Shown: positions 41,610 through 51,117, counted from the stretch's first letter. The stretch: 64,000 nucleotides of DNA from UBA11524 sp965646445 (GCA_965646445.1 CBFFZW010000003.1:40960-104959), one strand, 5' to 3'. The notes: generated from the letters alone by a model not told the origin. Program-made: numbers and translations.

Positions 41610-44176
41610 GATTGCAGCAGCCTGTCCGCGGCATAGGCCAGGGGACGGCGATCGTCCGACAGATAATCCCGCAGCGCCTGTGCGCCCTCGTCATCCCCCA
41701 GGATGTAAAGTGCGTGATTCAGCGCCAGCCTCAGCATATGGAAGCGTTCGCGCAGCAGCGCGTTCTCGGGAGCCCGCTGAAGCTCCGGCAGCCGCAGCAC
41801 CCGGCGAATCAGCGGAACAAGCGTCGCATCCCTCCGGCGCAGCGCGATCCAGGCAAAACATTCGCCATAGCAGTAGATTCCCGCCCGAAGATCGTGCCAG
41901 TCCCGTTCCGCCGCTTCCAGCCGTGAAAGTATCTCCTCCATCACCGGCAGGATATCAACCCCGGGCGCGCGGCTGAGGCTGTTGAGCAGATACACCATTT
42001 CCGGCATCAGCCCATGGTCAGGCAGAAGCTGACCGTAATTCAGCGATCCCTGACGGCGAGGCAAACCCTCCGTTTGGCGCAGCATGGCCCAGATGGCCGA
42101 CAGCACATCCTGCGCGCCGTCATCCGCCCAGTGCCACAACAGCAGCCGTGCCAGCATGAGCCGCAGTGCGCCCTCCGAAGCCGCGTAGCGTTCCCTCAAA
42201 AGCGGAACGGCTTCCTCCGGGGGAGCCATCATGATCTGGGCGATGGCGGGCGGCTCCTGGGTAACGGCGGTAACGGCATCGTCCAGCCACGCCCAGGGTT
42301 CGTCGCCGGTCAGTCCGGCAATCACCTCGGAAAGCGGCTTCGGCCGTACATCGGGACAGGCCTGCCAGTCCCCGCCCAGCGCGAGGATTTGCTCAGCCAC
42401 GCCCTCCGCCTGCCATGCCTGGACGTGCTGATGAACGCAGCAGCCTGCCAGCGCCGCCAGCGCAAGCCCCTGACGCTGAAGATCAGGCTGCATGCGCAGG
42501 CCCGGAAACGCGTCGTGGGTACAGCTGATGGCCTTGCCGCCAATCAGCAGCCCCTCCAATGGCTTTCCCTGGCCGTCCACAGGAATCACCGCGCCCCGGG
42601 GGACAAAAATTTCCTGATTGGGCGGCAGCAGGCCGAAATAGCACACCTCCGCCGTCAGACGCCCCTTGGGATCATAATTGCTGTAGCACGCGTAGAGCGG
42701 ATCCCCGACAGGGCGCATGCTCAGTATATCCTCCAGGGTGATCGTGGCCATGCCATGGATATGCCGGGTCTCCCGGGTCGCCACATACCGGCCATGATCG
42801 TACAAGTCCCCGCCCAGACCGCGCCCCTGCAGGATAAAGCGGGTATAGTCCAGCGGATCGCCCACATGCACCATGGTGGAAAAGTTGTTGCGATAGGCAT
42901 CCGGCGCGGTATACTGCGCCAGGGAACCCCAGTAGGTCATGCCGTCCTGGCTGTTGCCGTAGGTATGAGCCGCGCCTGCCAGCACACATACATCACCATC
43001 GCCGGTGCAGTCAATGACCATGTCCGCCCGCGTGAGGACAGGCGCCCCCCGCCAGGCATAGTAAACGCCCCGCCTGCCCTCTTCCATCGGCTGAACGCCG
43101 CAGGCGATACAGTCAAAGCGCACCTCCACCCCGGCCTCCAGGCAAGCCCGCAAAAGCACATGCGCCTTCAGATCGGGAAGGAACACATCATCCTGACACC
43201 ACAGGCCGGCCCTTCGGGGCAGCCCGTGACGGCGGTAGCAGTCGTCCACCAGCCGGTCGATCTCGGCGGTCGCGCCGCCGCGTTTGCCGAACCAATAGGT
43301 GCTCACCCCGCCGACGGTGGCCGTGCCGCCCAGCATATGATTCATGTCGATCAGCCGGGTGCGCAGCCCCTGTCGGGCACAGTACAGCGCCGCGGCCGCG
43401 CCAGCCGTGCCGCCGCCCACCACCAGAACATCGCATGTGTCCGTGGCAGGCACGGGAACGCAGGCCTCCGCCACGTCAGGATAAAAGAGATTCACCCACG
43501 GGCAGGCGTCCATCCAACTCTCCTGACGCCCTTCGCCGTGGCTCCGCCTCTCTCCGCGTTCGGCGGCCTCTGTCAGGGCAAGGCCGGCCCGCCGGGAGGC
43601 CAGGACTCCGCCCCGAGCAGGCGTGGCGCCCGCCGGAAGCGCGTCCAGCGCCGCCTCGTACCGTGCCGCCTGGTCATCCGGCGTATCCAGCGCCGAAGCG
43701 CAGGGAACCTCGATCTGCCGCATCACTCCCTGCTCCATGACGTGCAGACAGAAGCAGTCCGCCGCATCCAGGGCCAGCTCGCGGCAGTCAAATACCTCCT
43801 GATACGCAACGGCGTACAGGCCGGATTTGTGCGCCACCGTGGCCGCGTGATCCTGCGCCGCAAGCACCTGGCAAGCATAAAGCAGCGAGACGCCGTGGCT
43901 CGCCATCAGCGATTCCCCGTGCCGTTTCAGCCGGTCGGGATGCAGCAGCCCGCGATCATCCGTCACGTCGGCGGGATAAAGCAGCCGCATCCACGCAGGC
44001 GGCAGGTCAGGCAGGCGCAGGTCGCCGGTCTGATCGTGCTCCGCGTACAGGCAGGTGGACGCCGTGACCAGCATGGTCTGACGGCCCCGGGCCGCCTGCT
44101 TCAGCGCGCAGACCATGGCCTCGATGCCGCTGCCCAGAACCAGCGCCTCACACCGCGCCAATTGAGATAGCTTCAT
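41588..44176 (-). CDS. FAD-dependent oxidoreductase with duplicated Rossmann region
   Basis: Large protein of 862 residues. Residues ~8-160 form a first nucleotide-binding-like region (ALVLGSGIEAMVCALKQAA, with HPDRLKRHGESLM), which looks like a degenerate copy of the second. Residues ~248-600 are a full PF12831-type FAD oxidoreductase: CDVLVVGGGTAGAAAALY, HMLGGTATVGGVSTYWFG, VIDCTGDGDVCVLAG and GKAISCTHDAFPGLRMQP. The C-terminal ~200 residues are helical, HEAT-like. The frame is open upstream to 44290 but GGAGGG is 8 bases before ATG 44176. It is the last gene of the LacI operon, 13 bases after the phosphorylase. Such flavoproteins oxidise sugars or polyols; the substrate is unknown. Confidence 0.82.
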   Translation of the reverse strand: MKLSQLARCEALVLGSGIEAMVCALKQAARGRQTMLVTASTCLYAEHDQTGDLRLPDLPPAWMRLLYPADVTDDRGLLHPDRLKRHGESLMASHGVSLLYACQVLAAQDHAATVAHKSGLYAVAYQEVFDCRELALDAADCFCLHVMEQGVMRQIEVPCASALDTPDDQAARYEAALDALPAGATPARGGVLASRRAGLALTEAAERGERRSHGEGRQESWMDACPWVNLFYPDVAEACVPVPATDTCDVLVVGGGTAGAAAALYCARQGLRTRLIDMNHMLGGTATVGGVSTYWFGKRGGATAEIDRLVDDCYRRHGLPRRAGLWCQDDVFLPDLKAHVLLRACLEAGVEVRFDCIACGVQPMEEGRRGVYYAWRGAPVLTRADMVIDCTGDGDVCVLAGAAHTYGNSQDGMTYWGSLAQYTAPDAYRNNFSTMVHVGDPLDYTRFILQGRGLGGDLYDHGRYVATRETRHIHGMATITLEDILSMRPVGDPLYACYSNYDPKGRLTAEVCYFGLLPPNQEIFVPRGAVIPVDGQGKPLEGLLIGGKAISCTHDAFPGLRMQPDLQRQGLALAALAGCCVHQHVQAWQAEGVAEQILALGGDWQACPDVRPKPLSEVIAGLTGDEPWAWLDDAVTAVTQEPPAIAQIMMAPPEEAVPLLRERYAASEGALRLMLARLLLWHWADDGAQDVLSAIWAMLRQTEGLPRRQGSLNYGQLLPDHGLMPEMVYLLNSLSRAPGVDILPVMEEILSRLEAAERDWHDLRAGIYCYGECFAWIALRRRDATLVPLIRRVLRLPELQRAPENALLRERFHMLRLALNHALYILGDDEGAQALRDYLSDDRRPLAYAADRLLQSKSSPGR

Positions 44177-44189
44177 GCGGCGATCCCTC

Positions 44190-45626
44190 CTATGGCCTGA
44201 AAATGTGCTCACAGCCGTTTTCCGTATAACGGATGGTAAAGTCCCTGCTGACCAGATCCGCCTCCAGGCAGACGCACTCTCCCTCCACACCGCGGGAAAG
44301 CACCAGCCTGCTGTCCTCGGTATCCGCCACGGTCAGCTCGCCCTCAAAGGCCGGATGCGTATTGCGCAGGCGCATCATATCCAGCAGGCGGCACACCACC
44401 GGCCGCCGCGTCTCCTCAGCGATTTCATCCATGGTGTAATTGTGGCGGTTGATGAAACGGTGATCCTCAGGGTCGAAGCTCAGATCATTCCTGCCCGCCA
44501 GCATGCCCACATAATAGACCTGCGGAATGCCCGGCGCGAAGAACTGAATTGCGCGGGAAAGCAGATAGGCCCGGTCGTCCTCCTCCAGGATGGAGTAGTA
44601 GGTGCCGTAAAGCTGGTACGCCTTGTAGTAATTGCGCTTGGACATGTCCATGGGCTTGAAGGAGTAGGACAGATTGGGCTCCGCGCGGCGGATGACCTCC
44701 TCGGCCTGCTCCTCGCTCACAATACCGTCAGCATCAAACACGCCGATGCCGTCATGGGTATCCAGCACCGTGAACTGATGGCGCGGGGCGATGGCCAGCC
44801 AGCGCTTCAGCTCCCTGCCCGAGCCGCTGAACAGGGTATGCAGCACCAGCAGAGGCAGCACAAAATCATAGGTATAGTAGCCATGCCCGGCAATTTTAAG
44901 CGCCGTCTCGTACCGGTCATGCACCTCCGGCAAAAGCGTCATGTCCTGCTGGCTGAGCAGCTCCTCCATGTCGTGGATCAGCCCCCAGACTTCCGGCTCC
45001 ACAAAGAAGCAATTGGTGCCGCGCACCTTGGTGATGTAACCATAGGCGTCCATCCGCACGACGGAAATCCCGCGCTCGCCCAGCCGGCGCAGGTTACGCA
45101 TGATATACTCCCGGGTCACGGGGCTGTTGGTATCCATGTCGATCTGCTCAGCGGAAAAGGAGCACCACAGCTTTTTGACCTTGCCATCCGGCAGGGTAAT
45201 CTCCTGATAAAGGGGCTTGTCGCTGCGGCGATAAAGCCCGGCCACCTCCTCCGGGGAGGGCTCCCCGCCGAAAAACGCCTCGTAATCAAAGAACATGTCC
45301 GCATAGGGGCTCTTTTCCCCGTGGATCAGATAATCCTGGAATTCCACGCTTCGGCGGGAGATGTGATTCACCATCATGTCGCACATCAGCGTATAATCCT
45401 TGGCCAGCGCGGCAATGTCGCTCCAATCGCCGAAGGCCGGCTCCACCATGTCATAGCTGATCGGTGAAAAGCCCCTGTCGCCGCTGGAGGGGAAGAACGG
45501 CAGAATGTGGATGCTGCCTACCGCGCCGGGCAGATAGCGCTCCAGCGTCTGACGCAGGTTTTTCAGGTCGCCGCCCATGCTGTCAGGATAGGTAATCAAC
45601 ATCACCTTGTTCTGAATCTTTTTCAT
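44190..45626 (-). CDS. GH13_18 sucrose-phosphorylase-like alpha-glucoside phosphorylase
   Basis: Cytosolic enzyme of 478 residues closely matching the sucrose phosphorylase family, which breaks an alpha-glucoside with phosphate to give glucose 1-phosphate. It shows KVMLITYPDSMGG, HILPFFPSSGDRGF, DMMVNHIS, the nucleophile Asp193 in VVRMDAYGY, acid/base Glu234 in LLPEVHD, Asp292 in VLDTHDGIG and PGIPQVYYVGMLAG. The acceptor-site loop (YRRSDKPLYQEI) differs from sucrose phosphorylases and is nearer to sucrose 6'-phosphate, glucosylglycerol or glucosylglycerate phosphorylases, so the natural donor is open. GAGG lies 7 bases before ATG 45626. It is between the ROK-SIS fusion and the FAD oxidoreductase. 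Confidence 0.9.
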   Translation of the reverse strand: MKKIQNKVMLITYPDSMGGDLKNLRQTLERYLPGAVGSIHILPFFPSSGDRGFSPISYDMVEPAFGDWSDIAALAKDYTLMCDMMVNHISRRSVEFQDYLIHGEKSPYADMFFDYEAFFGGEPSPEEVAGLYRRSDKPLYQEITLPDGKVKKLWCSFSAEQIDMDTNSPVTREYIMRNLRRLGERGISVVRMDAYGYITKVRGTNCFFVEPEVWGLIHDMEELLSQQDMTLLPEVHDRYETALKIAGHGYYTYDFVLPLLVLHTLFSGSGRELKRWLAIAPRHQFTVLDTHDGIGVFDADGIVSEEQAEEVIRRAEPNLSYSFKPMDMSKRNYYKAYQLYGTYYSILEEDDRAYLLSRAIQFFAPGIPQVYYVGMLAGRNDLSFDPEDHRFINRHNYTMDEIAEETRRPVVCRLLDMMRLRNTHPAFEGELTVADTEDSRLVLSRGVEGECVCLEADLVSRDFTIRYTENGCEHIFRP

Positions 45627-45635
45627 GTCGCAGCC

Positions 45636-47285
45636 TCACTCGCGAAAAAATTTGGCCTCGATCATCGCGCAGAGCGTATGATACACCGGCAAATGCAGCT
45701 CCTGCACATCCGCCGGACAGCCGCCCGGCACCACGATGGCACAGTCGCAGATGTCCTTCAGCCGCCCGCCCTTGCCGCCGCACAGGCCGATGGTTTTCAG
45801 ACCCAGGGCTTTTCCCGCCTGCACGGCCAGGGCCACGTTCCGGGCGTTGCCGCTGGTGCTGATCCCCATCACCACATCGCCAGGGCGGCCGCAGGCCACC
45901 ACCTGCTGCGCCATGGCCAGCAGCGGATCCATGTCGTTCTGCACCGCGGTGGACAGCGCCGCGTGGCCGGTAAGGGCCATGACAGGCAAGCCCTGCTGCA
46001 TCAGGTCGGAAGCGCCGGGAAGAATGCCGTCCATGCAGGCGGCAAGGCGGGCTTTCTTTTCGGCGGATACAGGGCGCTTCAGATAAAAGCCCTTCATCAA
46101 CTCTCCCGCGATGTGCTCACTGTCGGCGCAGCTTCCGCCGTTGCCGCCCACCAGCAGCTTGCCGCCCTTCATATAGCTGTCCCGCAGCATGATGTAAGCG
46201 TCCATGATCGACTTGCGGCAGTCCCGCAGCACGGGATAGCGCTCAAACAAGCGCTCATAATGGCGCAGAACAGCGGTCTCTGTCTCGTCACCCACCGTCA
46301 TGGGATCAATGTCCAGCCTGTGCAGCGCCGCCATGATGCTGGCCAGATCACCCAGGGCCTCGCCGGTCTGGGCCGGAACCACCCGAAGGCCCCGCACGGA
46401 ATGCGTGATGGCCTCCTTTTGCAGCTCGGCCTCCATGGCGGGGCGCAGCAGATCCTCGCAACGCACGAAAATGCTGCCGATGACGATGCATTCCGGGTTC
46501 AGCACATCCGTGATCTGTGCCAGTCCGCGGCCCAGCATTCTGCCGATATGCCCATAAAAGGCCCTGGCATCCTCGTCCCCCTGACGGGCATAGTCCGCCA
46601 TCAGCCTGGCGTCCACCTCCGCCAGCGCATGACCGTCCCTGATCCAGGCCGGAGGCTTGCCGGCCGCCATCAGCGCTTCGGTCAGCGCTACCGCCTGACG
46701 GCCGATGCCGCCGCCGCTGGTATAGCCCTCGAAGGAGCCCGCCTTTCCGAAGCCCACCGGGCCGTCCTCCGTCAGGCGGATATGACCGACCTCGCCGCCC
46801 ATGTCCGTATGGCCGCACAGCAGCTGGCCTTCAGCGATGACCCCGGCGCCCATGCCCGTCCCCATGGTCAGGAACACCATGTTGCGGGTTCCGCGGCCCG
46901 CGCCCAGCTTCCACTCCACCAGCGCGCAGGCGTTGGCGTCGTTCTGGATATAGGCGGGGACGCCATACCGCTGCGTAATCATCCGCGGCAGAGAAATCTC
47001 GTCCCAGCCGGGCAGGTTGGGCGGGGACAGCACCAGGCCCCGCCGGGAATCCAGCGGGCCGCCGCAGCTGACGCCCACGGCGCGGATGTCCTCAAAGCGC
47101 AGGGCATTGCGAGCGAGAATCTCCTCCATGCCCTGACACAGCCGCTCCCACGCATAGTCAAAACCGCGTTCTGTCTCGGTGGCGAAACGGATCTTGTCCT
47201 TGATGTGGATGCCGTGATTCACCTCGGCCAGCAGCACGGCGCATTTGGTTCCGCCAATATCCAGACCGATCAATAATTCACCCAT
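45636..47285 (-). CDS. ROK kinase fused to GmhA-like SIS isomerase
   Basis: Bifunctional protein of 549 residues. Residues 1-330 are a ROK sugar kinase (GLDIGGTKCAVLLA, SCGGPLDS, QNDANACALVEWKLG, MGTGMGAGVI). Residues ~340-549 are a sedoheptulose-phosphate-isomerase-like SIS domain with GGNGGSCADSEHIAGELMKGF, GISTSGNARNVALAV, CGGKGGRLKDICD and QELHLPVYHTLCAMIE, keeping the GmhA Glu and His. In the ROK part the CxCGxxGC zinc motif is replaced by VGFGKAGSFE, so no zinc finger forms. The frame runs upstream to 47393, but GGAGG is 7 bases before ATG 47285. The fusion implies a phosphorylation-isomerisation pair acting on one sugar; which sugar is unknown. Confidence 0.88.
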   Translation of the reverse strand: MGELLIGLDIGGTKCAVLLAEVNHGIHIKDKIRFATETERGFDYAWERLCQGMEEILARNALRFEDIRAVGVSCGGPLDSRRGLVLSPPNLPGWDEISLPRMITQRYGVPAYIQNDANACALVEWKLGAGRGTRNMVFLTMGTGMGAGVIAEGQLLCGHTDMGGEVGHIRLTEDGPVGFGKAGSFEGYTSGGGIGRQAVALTEALMAAGKPPAWIRDGHALAEVDARLMADYARQGDEDARAFYGHIGRMLGRGLAQITDVLNPECIVIGSIFVRCEDLLRPAMEAELQKEAITHSVRGLRVVPAQTGEALGDLASIMAALHRLDIDPMTVGDETETAVLRHYERLFERYPVLRDCRKSIMDAYIMLRDSYMKGGKLLVGGNGGSCADSEHIAGELMKGFYLKRPVSAEKKARLAACMDGILPGASDLMQQGLPVMALTGHAALSTAVQNDMDPLLAMAQQVVACGRPGDVVMGISTSGNARNVALAVQAGKALGLKTIGLCGGKGGRLKDICDCAIVVPGGCPADVQELHLPVYHTLCAMIEAKFFRE

Positions 47286-47298
47286 ATGCGCGCCTCCA

Positions 47299-48021
47299 TC
47301 AATAGGGATAATCGCGGTAGAAGTCCTTGAACCAAGGAGTGTAATAATTGGCAAAGGATTGAACCAGACTGCGGATCCGCTCATCCGCGTCACAGATCAG
47401 CTGCGGATTGCAATGGCCGAAGGTGAAGACGTCAAAATGCTGCGCGAGCAGCTTGTCCAGGCTTTGCCGCCACACCGCCTCATCGGAGCCAATCAGACGG
47501 CTGAAGCCGCCGTGGAGCGTGTCGCCGGCAATCAGCAGCCGCATACCGATGTTGTGCTCCACCACAAAGCAGCTGCTGCCCATGGAATGCCCGGGGGTGT
47601 GGAGGATGCGCACCGGCCCCGCGTCCGTGGTGAAGGCGTCGCCGTCCGCGTAGGTTTCATGCACCGTGATGGGCTCCGCCTCCACGCCATAGAGCAGCTG
47701 CGCGGTCGTTCGGACGCCGTCGCCCCGCTCCACCTGTTCCCGGTCGAGGGGATGCAGGTACAGCCGCGTGCCGAAGCGCTCGCGGAACAATTTCGCCGCA
47801 CCGATATGATCGTAATGGCCGTGGGTTCCATAAATGCGCGTGATGCGGCCGGGATCATAGCCCAGGGAACAAATATTGGCCAGCAGCAGCTCAAAGCCCT
47901 CGCGCGTGCCGCAGTCCACCAGATACAATTCATCGCCGACAGGAAGCAGATAGCTGGTGGCGTCATAGTGATGCGTCCTGCTGGGACCGCCAACCTGATA
48001 TATATTAGGCAATAGCTTCAT
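47299..48021 (-). CDS. Metallo-beta-lactamase-fold hydrolase
   Basis: Protein of 240 residues with the MBL metal site: GTHGHYDHIG (HxHxDH), HTPGHSMGS and AGDTLHGG, then a C-terminal FTFGHCNPQ His. This glyoxalase II-like group contains thioesterases, lactonases and phosphodiesterases. The supported start is ATG 48021 (MKLLPNIYQVGG), 8 bases from ACGGAG; an upstream ATG at 48045 lacks a site. It is within the LacI operon, 13 bases before the ROK-SIS fusion, where a lactonase acting after sugar oxidation by the FAD enzyme would make sense. That role is inference. Confidence 0.87.
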   Translation of the reverse strand: MKLLPNIYQVGGPSRTHHYDATSYLLPVGDELYLVDCGTREGFELLLANICSLGYDPGRITRIYGTHGHYDHIGAAKLFRERFGTRLYLHPLDREQVERGDGVRTTAQLLYGVEAEPITVHETYADGDAFTTDAGPVRILHTPGHSMGSSCFVVEHNIGMRLLIAGDTLHGGFSRLIGSDEAVWRQSLDKLLAQHFDVFTFGHCNPQLICDADERIRSLVQSFANYYTPWFKDFYRDYPY

Positions 48022-48061
48022 TGTGGTCTCCGTCCTTCCAAGCATCTATAACCATTTATGT

Positions 48062-48847
48062 TCAAGGTATCATATACCGATGCTTCTCTTCCAAATGCAG
48101 ATCGTCAGCGACCTGCCGCAAAAAAGAAATGTCCAGTTCTTCCCATCTGTGCGCGTCTGAGGCGCAGTAGAACAGGCAGCCCTCCGCCTTGGCCATGCGA
48201 TACAATGCCAGCAGCGCTTCCCTGTCCTCGTCATAGTATTGAAAGCTCTGATTGTTCAGTTCGATTCCTGAGCCCTGCGCGGCCAGAAAACCGAAAACCC
48301 GCTGCACCCTTTCCTGTTTCATGTGCTTCACCACATCCCGTACCCGCCCCTGGGTATACATCAGGCCTGTGGTCAGGTGCGCGATGCCCACCTTGCGAAA
48401 AGGCAAAGGCAGGGTAATGATCTCCTCCATCCGTTCTGTCAGCAGACACGCCGTCTCCTCCGCCGTCAGCGGCCTCTCCGGGCTGACAAAGCCCCGGAAG
48501 TGCAGATGGTTGAGCGGTATCGCCACAAAGTCGAACAGCCCGAAGTGTTCCGGCGTCAGCCCCAGCTTGCCATGCCCGCAATACTCCGTCTCACACCCGA
48601 AGCATACGCGCACCCCCGCAGCTGTCGGCAGCGGCAGGAGCCTGCGCACATGGTCGATGTGCTGCGGCGCGTACCAGGCCGACGCGCCCTCCACAGCCGC
48701 GTCCCACAGATGATTGGTGAAGCACACCGTATCATACCCGCTGGCTGCGGCGTTGGCCAGGATATTCTCCGCGGTCATTCGTTCATCCTTGCAGCAGCTG
48801 GAAAGGTTGGTATGGCAATGCAGATCGTGACTGACGGCAAATTTCAT
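48062..48847 (-). CDS. PHP domain phosphoesterase
   Basis: Protein of 261 residues of the PHP superfamily (histidinol phosphatase-like). Metal ligands are visible in HDLHCHTNLS, CFTNHLWD, the FGCETEYCGHG strand, IAHLTTG and CASDAHRWEEL. PHP enzymes hydrolyse phosphate mono- or diesters, some of them sugar or nucleoside phosphates. It starts at ATG 48847 after GGGG. It follows the binding-protein gene by about 80 bases within the LacI operon and so probably dephosphorylates an intermediate of that pathway; the substrate is not evident. Confidence 0.87.
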   Translation of the reverse strand: MKFAVSHDLHCHTNLSSCCKDERMTAENILANAAASGYDTVCFTNHLWDAAVEGASAWYAPQHIDHVRRLLPLPTAAGVRVCFGCETEYCGHGKLGLTPEHFGLFDFVAIPLNHLHFRGFVSPERPLTAEETACLLTERMEEIITLPLPFRKVGIAHLTTGLMYTQGRVRDVVKHMKQERVQRVFGFLAAQGSGIELNNQSFQYYDEDREALLALYRMAKAEGCLFYCASDAHRWEELDISFLRQVADDLHLEEKHRYMIP

Positions 48848-48930
48848 CAGGCATTTCCCCTTTTAACCAACAATTTCAGGGGAGCGGGGTCAGGCCCGCC
48901 CCCCTGAGGGAATGGTATCGGTTTGATCGA

Positions 48931-50190
48931 TTAGGGAACGTTCTTCAGCTCAGGATAGGTATCCTTGACCTCGGCCAGGAAATTCGCGATGATCGCGTCG
49001 TTGTCCAGGCCGTCCTTGATGCCCTGCTGAGCATGCTTGGAGAACTTGCTCTGCAGGTCGCGGGTATACTGGTCGGGCACGATGTCCACGATGCCGGAGC
49101 AGATCGCGTCGTAGGTCTTCATGATGTTCTGGCCGCCGAACCGGGCGTTGGTGTAATCCTCACCCAGCACGTTGATGATGTTCTTGTTGGCGGGCATCTG
49201 GTTGTTGACGGCCAGATTCTCCAGCTGATAGGTCTCGGTGGTCAGGAACTCAATGAACTTGGCGCAGATTTCCTTCTTCTCGGAATTGGCGTAGATGGCG
49301 CGATAGGTGCCGCCCTCGTAGCTCTTCATGTGGGGCGCGGCCACACCCACGTTGCCCTCGTTCTTGCTCCAGTCGGTGAAGAAATCCCAGGAGGGCATGG
49401 TACGGATCAGCAGCTTGCCGTCGTTCCAGTTGGCGGACCACTCGCCGCCCCAGGAGCCCAGGTCAGCCACAATGCCGGCGTTCCAGAAATCACGCATGGT
49501 ATCCAGCAGGTCGATCCAGCCCTGCTCGATGGCAAATTCGCCGTTGCGGGCAAAGGGCGTCAGGGAATAACCGGCAACCTTCACCATCTCGCTGAGGTTC
49601 GGCCACAGGTAAACCTCGCCGTTGGAGGCTTCCTTGATCTCCAGGGCCTTTTCCTTGACGGCGTCCCAGCTGGACAGGATGGCGGAAATCTCAGCGTCGT
49701 CGCTGGTGCCCAGCCACTGCTCCATGGCGTCGCGCAGATACCAGTAGGCGACGGGAGACACGTTGTCGCACACGCCCTTGAGCACGCCCTGAGCGTCACG
49801 GCCCATGGCCACCGCCCAGTCGTAGTAGGCCGTGCAGACCTCGCCCAGGCCCAGCTCCTCCAGGTTGGCCAGCAGCGGGCTGTTGATGAACTTGTACACA
49901 TAGCCCTCTTCCAGGTCGAACAGATCCGGGACGCCCTGGCCGCTGGGCAGGGTGTTCATCAGCTTGGTCTGATACTCGTCGCCGCCGAACACTTCCAGGT
50001 TGATCTTCACATTGGGATACTTCTTCTCAAACTCGCCCTTCAGGAAGGGAGCCTGGTCAAAGAAGGTCCACCAGGTGAATTCGCCTGTGAGGGTCTCGTC
50101 GACCTCGTAGGGGTTGGCGGTTTCGGCCACAGCGGAAATGCAGCTGATGGCCATCACCAGGCCCAGAACCAGAGACAGGAACCGTTTCAT
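48931..50190 (-). CDS. Extracellular solute-binding protein, family 1 (importer 3)
   Basis: Sugar-binding protein of 419 residues, the size of classical MalE/UgpB-type receptors and smaller than the other three in this window. The signal peptide MKRFLSLVLGLVMAISCISAVA has a Sec type I site; ISC is not followed by a mature lipoprotein sequence of the usual kind, and cleavage at AVA-ET is favoured. The mature start (FTWWTFFDQAPFLKGEFEKKYPNVKI) and FLTTETYQLENLAV near the C-terminus are typical. AAGGAGG is 8 bases before ATG 50190; the open frame to 50256 is not used. The partner permeases are at 50263-52004. Confidence 0.92.
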   Translation of the reverse strand: MKRFLSLVLGLVMAISCISAVAETANPYEVDETLTGEFTWWTFFDQAPFLKGEFEKKYPNVKINLEVFGGDEYQTKLMNTLPSGQGVPDLFDLEEGYVYKFINSPLLANLEELGLGEVCTAYYDWAVAMGRDAQGVLKGVCDNVSPVAYWYLRDAMEQWLGTSDDAEISAILSSWDAVKEKALEIKEASNGEVYLWPNLSEMVKVAGYSLTPFARNGEFAIEQGWIDLLDTMRDFWNAGIVADLGSWGGEWSANWNDGKLLIRTMPSWDFFTDWSKNEGNVGVAAPHMKSYEGGTYRAIYANSEKKEICAKFIEFLTTETYQLENLAVNNQMPANKNIINVLGEDYTNARFGGQNIMKTYDAICSGIVDIVPDQYTRDLQSKFSKHAQQGIKDGLDNDAIIANFLAEVKDTYPELKNVP

Positions 50191-50262
50191 AGAGCATACC
50201 TCCTTATTTTTCGGCGGATCATTGACCCGCAGGGTTACGATGGGATACCTTATCACAACGGC

Positions 50263-51117
50263 TCAGCCCTTGACGGCCGCGCCGATCGCGATCTTTTCCA
50301 TAATGACCTTGTTGGCCAGGGTGAAGATGACCAGCAGCGGCGCCACGGAAATCAGGATGCCGACATACTGCGCGCCGTAGTCCGCCGAACCGCCGCCGCT
50401 CTTGATGGAGGCCAGCAGGACGGGCAGCGTCATCTTCTTGGTCTGCGTCAGGATAATCAGGGGATTCAGGTAGCTGTTCCAGTTGCCGATGAAGCTCATG
50501 ACGCCCTGGGTCACCAGCGCCGCGCCGACGCAGGGCAGCACGATCTTGTGGTAGATCTTGATCTCGCCGCACCCGTCCATCAGCGCCGCCTCGATCATCT
50601 CGTTGGGCAGGCCGGACTCAATGTACTGCTTGAAGAAAAACACCGCGAAGCAGTTGGAGACGGCGGGAATAATCAGCGGGATGTAGCTGTTGAGCAGCTT
50701 CATATCGCTGACCAGCCGGAAGAAGCCGATCACGCCCAGCTGTCCCGGCAGCATCATCACCACCATGATGAAGCCGAACAGCGCGTTGCGGCCCTTGAAC
50801 TGGAACTTCGCGAAGGCATAGCCGGTCAGCGCCGAAAAGTACAGGCACAGGCTGGTATTGACCAGCGCCAGCCACAGGGAATTCATGAAGCCGCCCCAGA
50901 TGTCCTTGTTCTGCATCATGCGCTGATAGTTGTCCATGAACTTGTCCCCGGGCGTCAGCGTCAGGGTTGTGGTAATGGCCAGGTTATCATGGGTGGAGCC
51001 CATCAGCATGGCATAGAACGGGAAGAAGCAGGCGACGGATACAGCCAACAGCACCAGGTAGCAGGCGCCGTGGGAAAGACGGCGCTTGAGAATCGCTTTG
51101 GTATTAAGCTGCATCAT
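50263..51117 (-). CDS. ABC sugar permease, MalG/AraQ type (importer 3)
   Basis: Membrane permease of 284 residues with six helices and the EAA loop EAALMDGCGEIKIYHKIVLPC; the ending KVIMEKIAIGAAVKG is typical of the AraQ/MsmG group. AAGGAGG lies 7 bases before the first of two adjacent ATGs, at 51117, which overlaps the stop of the upstream permease (ATGA). It pairs with that permease and with the binding protein encoded just downstream. Confidence 0.93.
   Translation of the reverse strand: MMQLNTKAILKRRLSHGACYLVLLAVSVACFFPFYAMLMGSTHDNLAITTTLTLTPGDKFMDNYQRMMQNKDIWGGFMNSLWLALVNTSLCLYFSALTGYAFAKFQFKGRNALFGFIMVVMMLPGQLGVIGFFRLVSDMKLLNSYIPLIIPAVSNCFAVFFFKQYIESGLPNEMIEAALMDGCGEIKIYHKIVLPCVGAALVTQGVMSFIGNWNSYLNPLIILTQTKKMTLPVLLASIKSGGGSADYGAQYVGILISVAPLLVIFTLANKVIMEKIAIGAAVKG

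Noticed and set aside
48920..48940. Third LacI operator (AGGGAACGTTC) near the end of the importer 3 binding protein
   Set aside because: Only one half-site matches; it lies in the coding end of the gene and lacks the second half of the palindrome.
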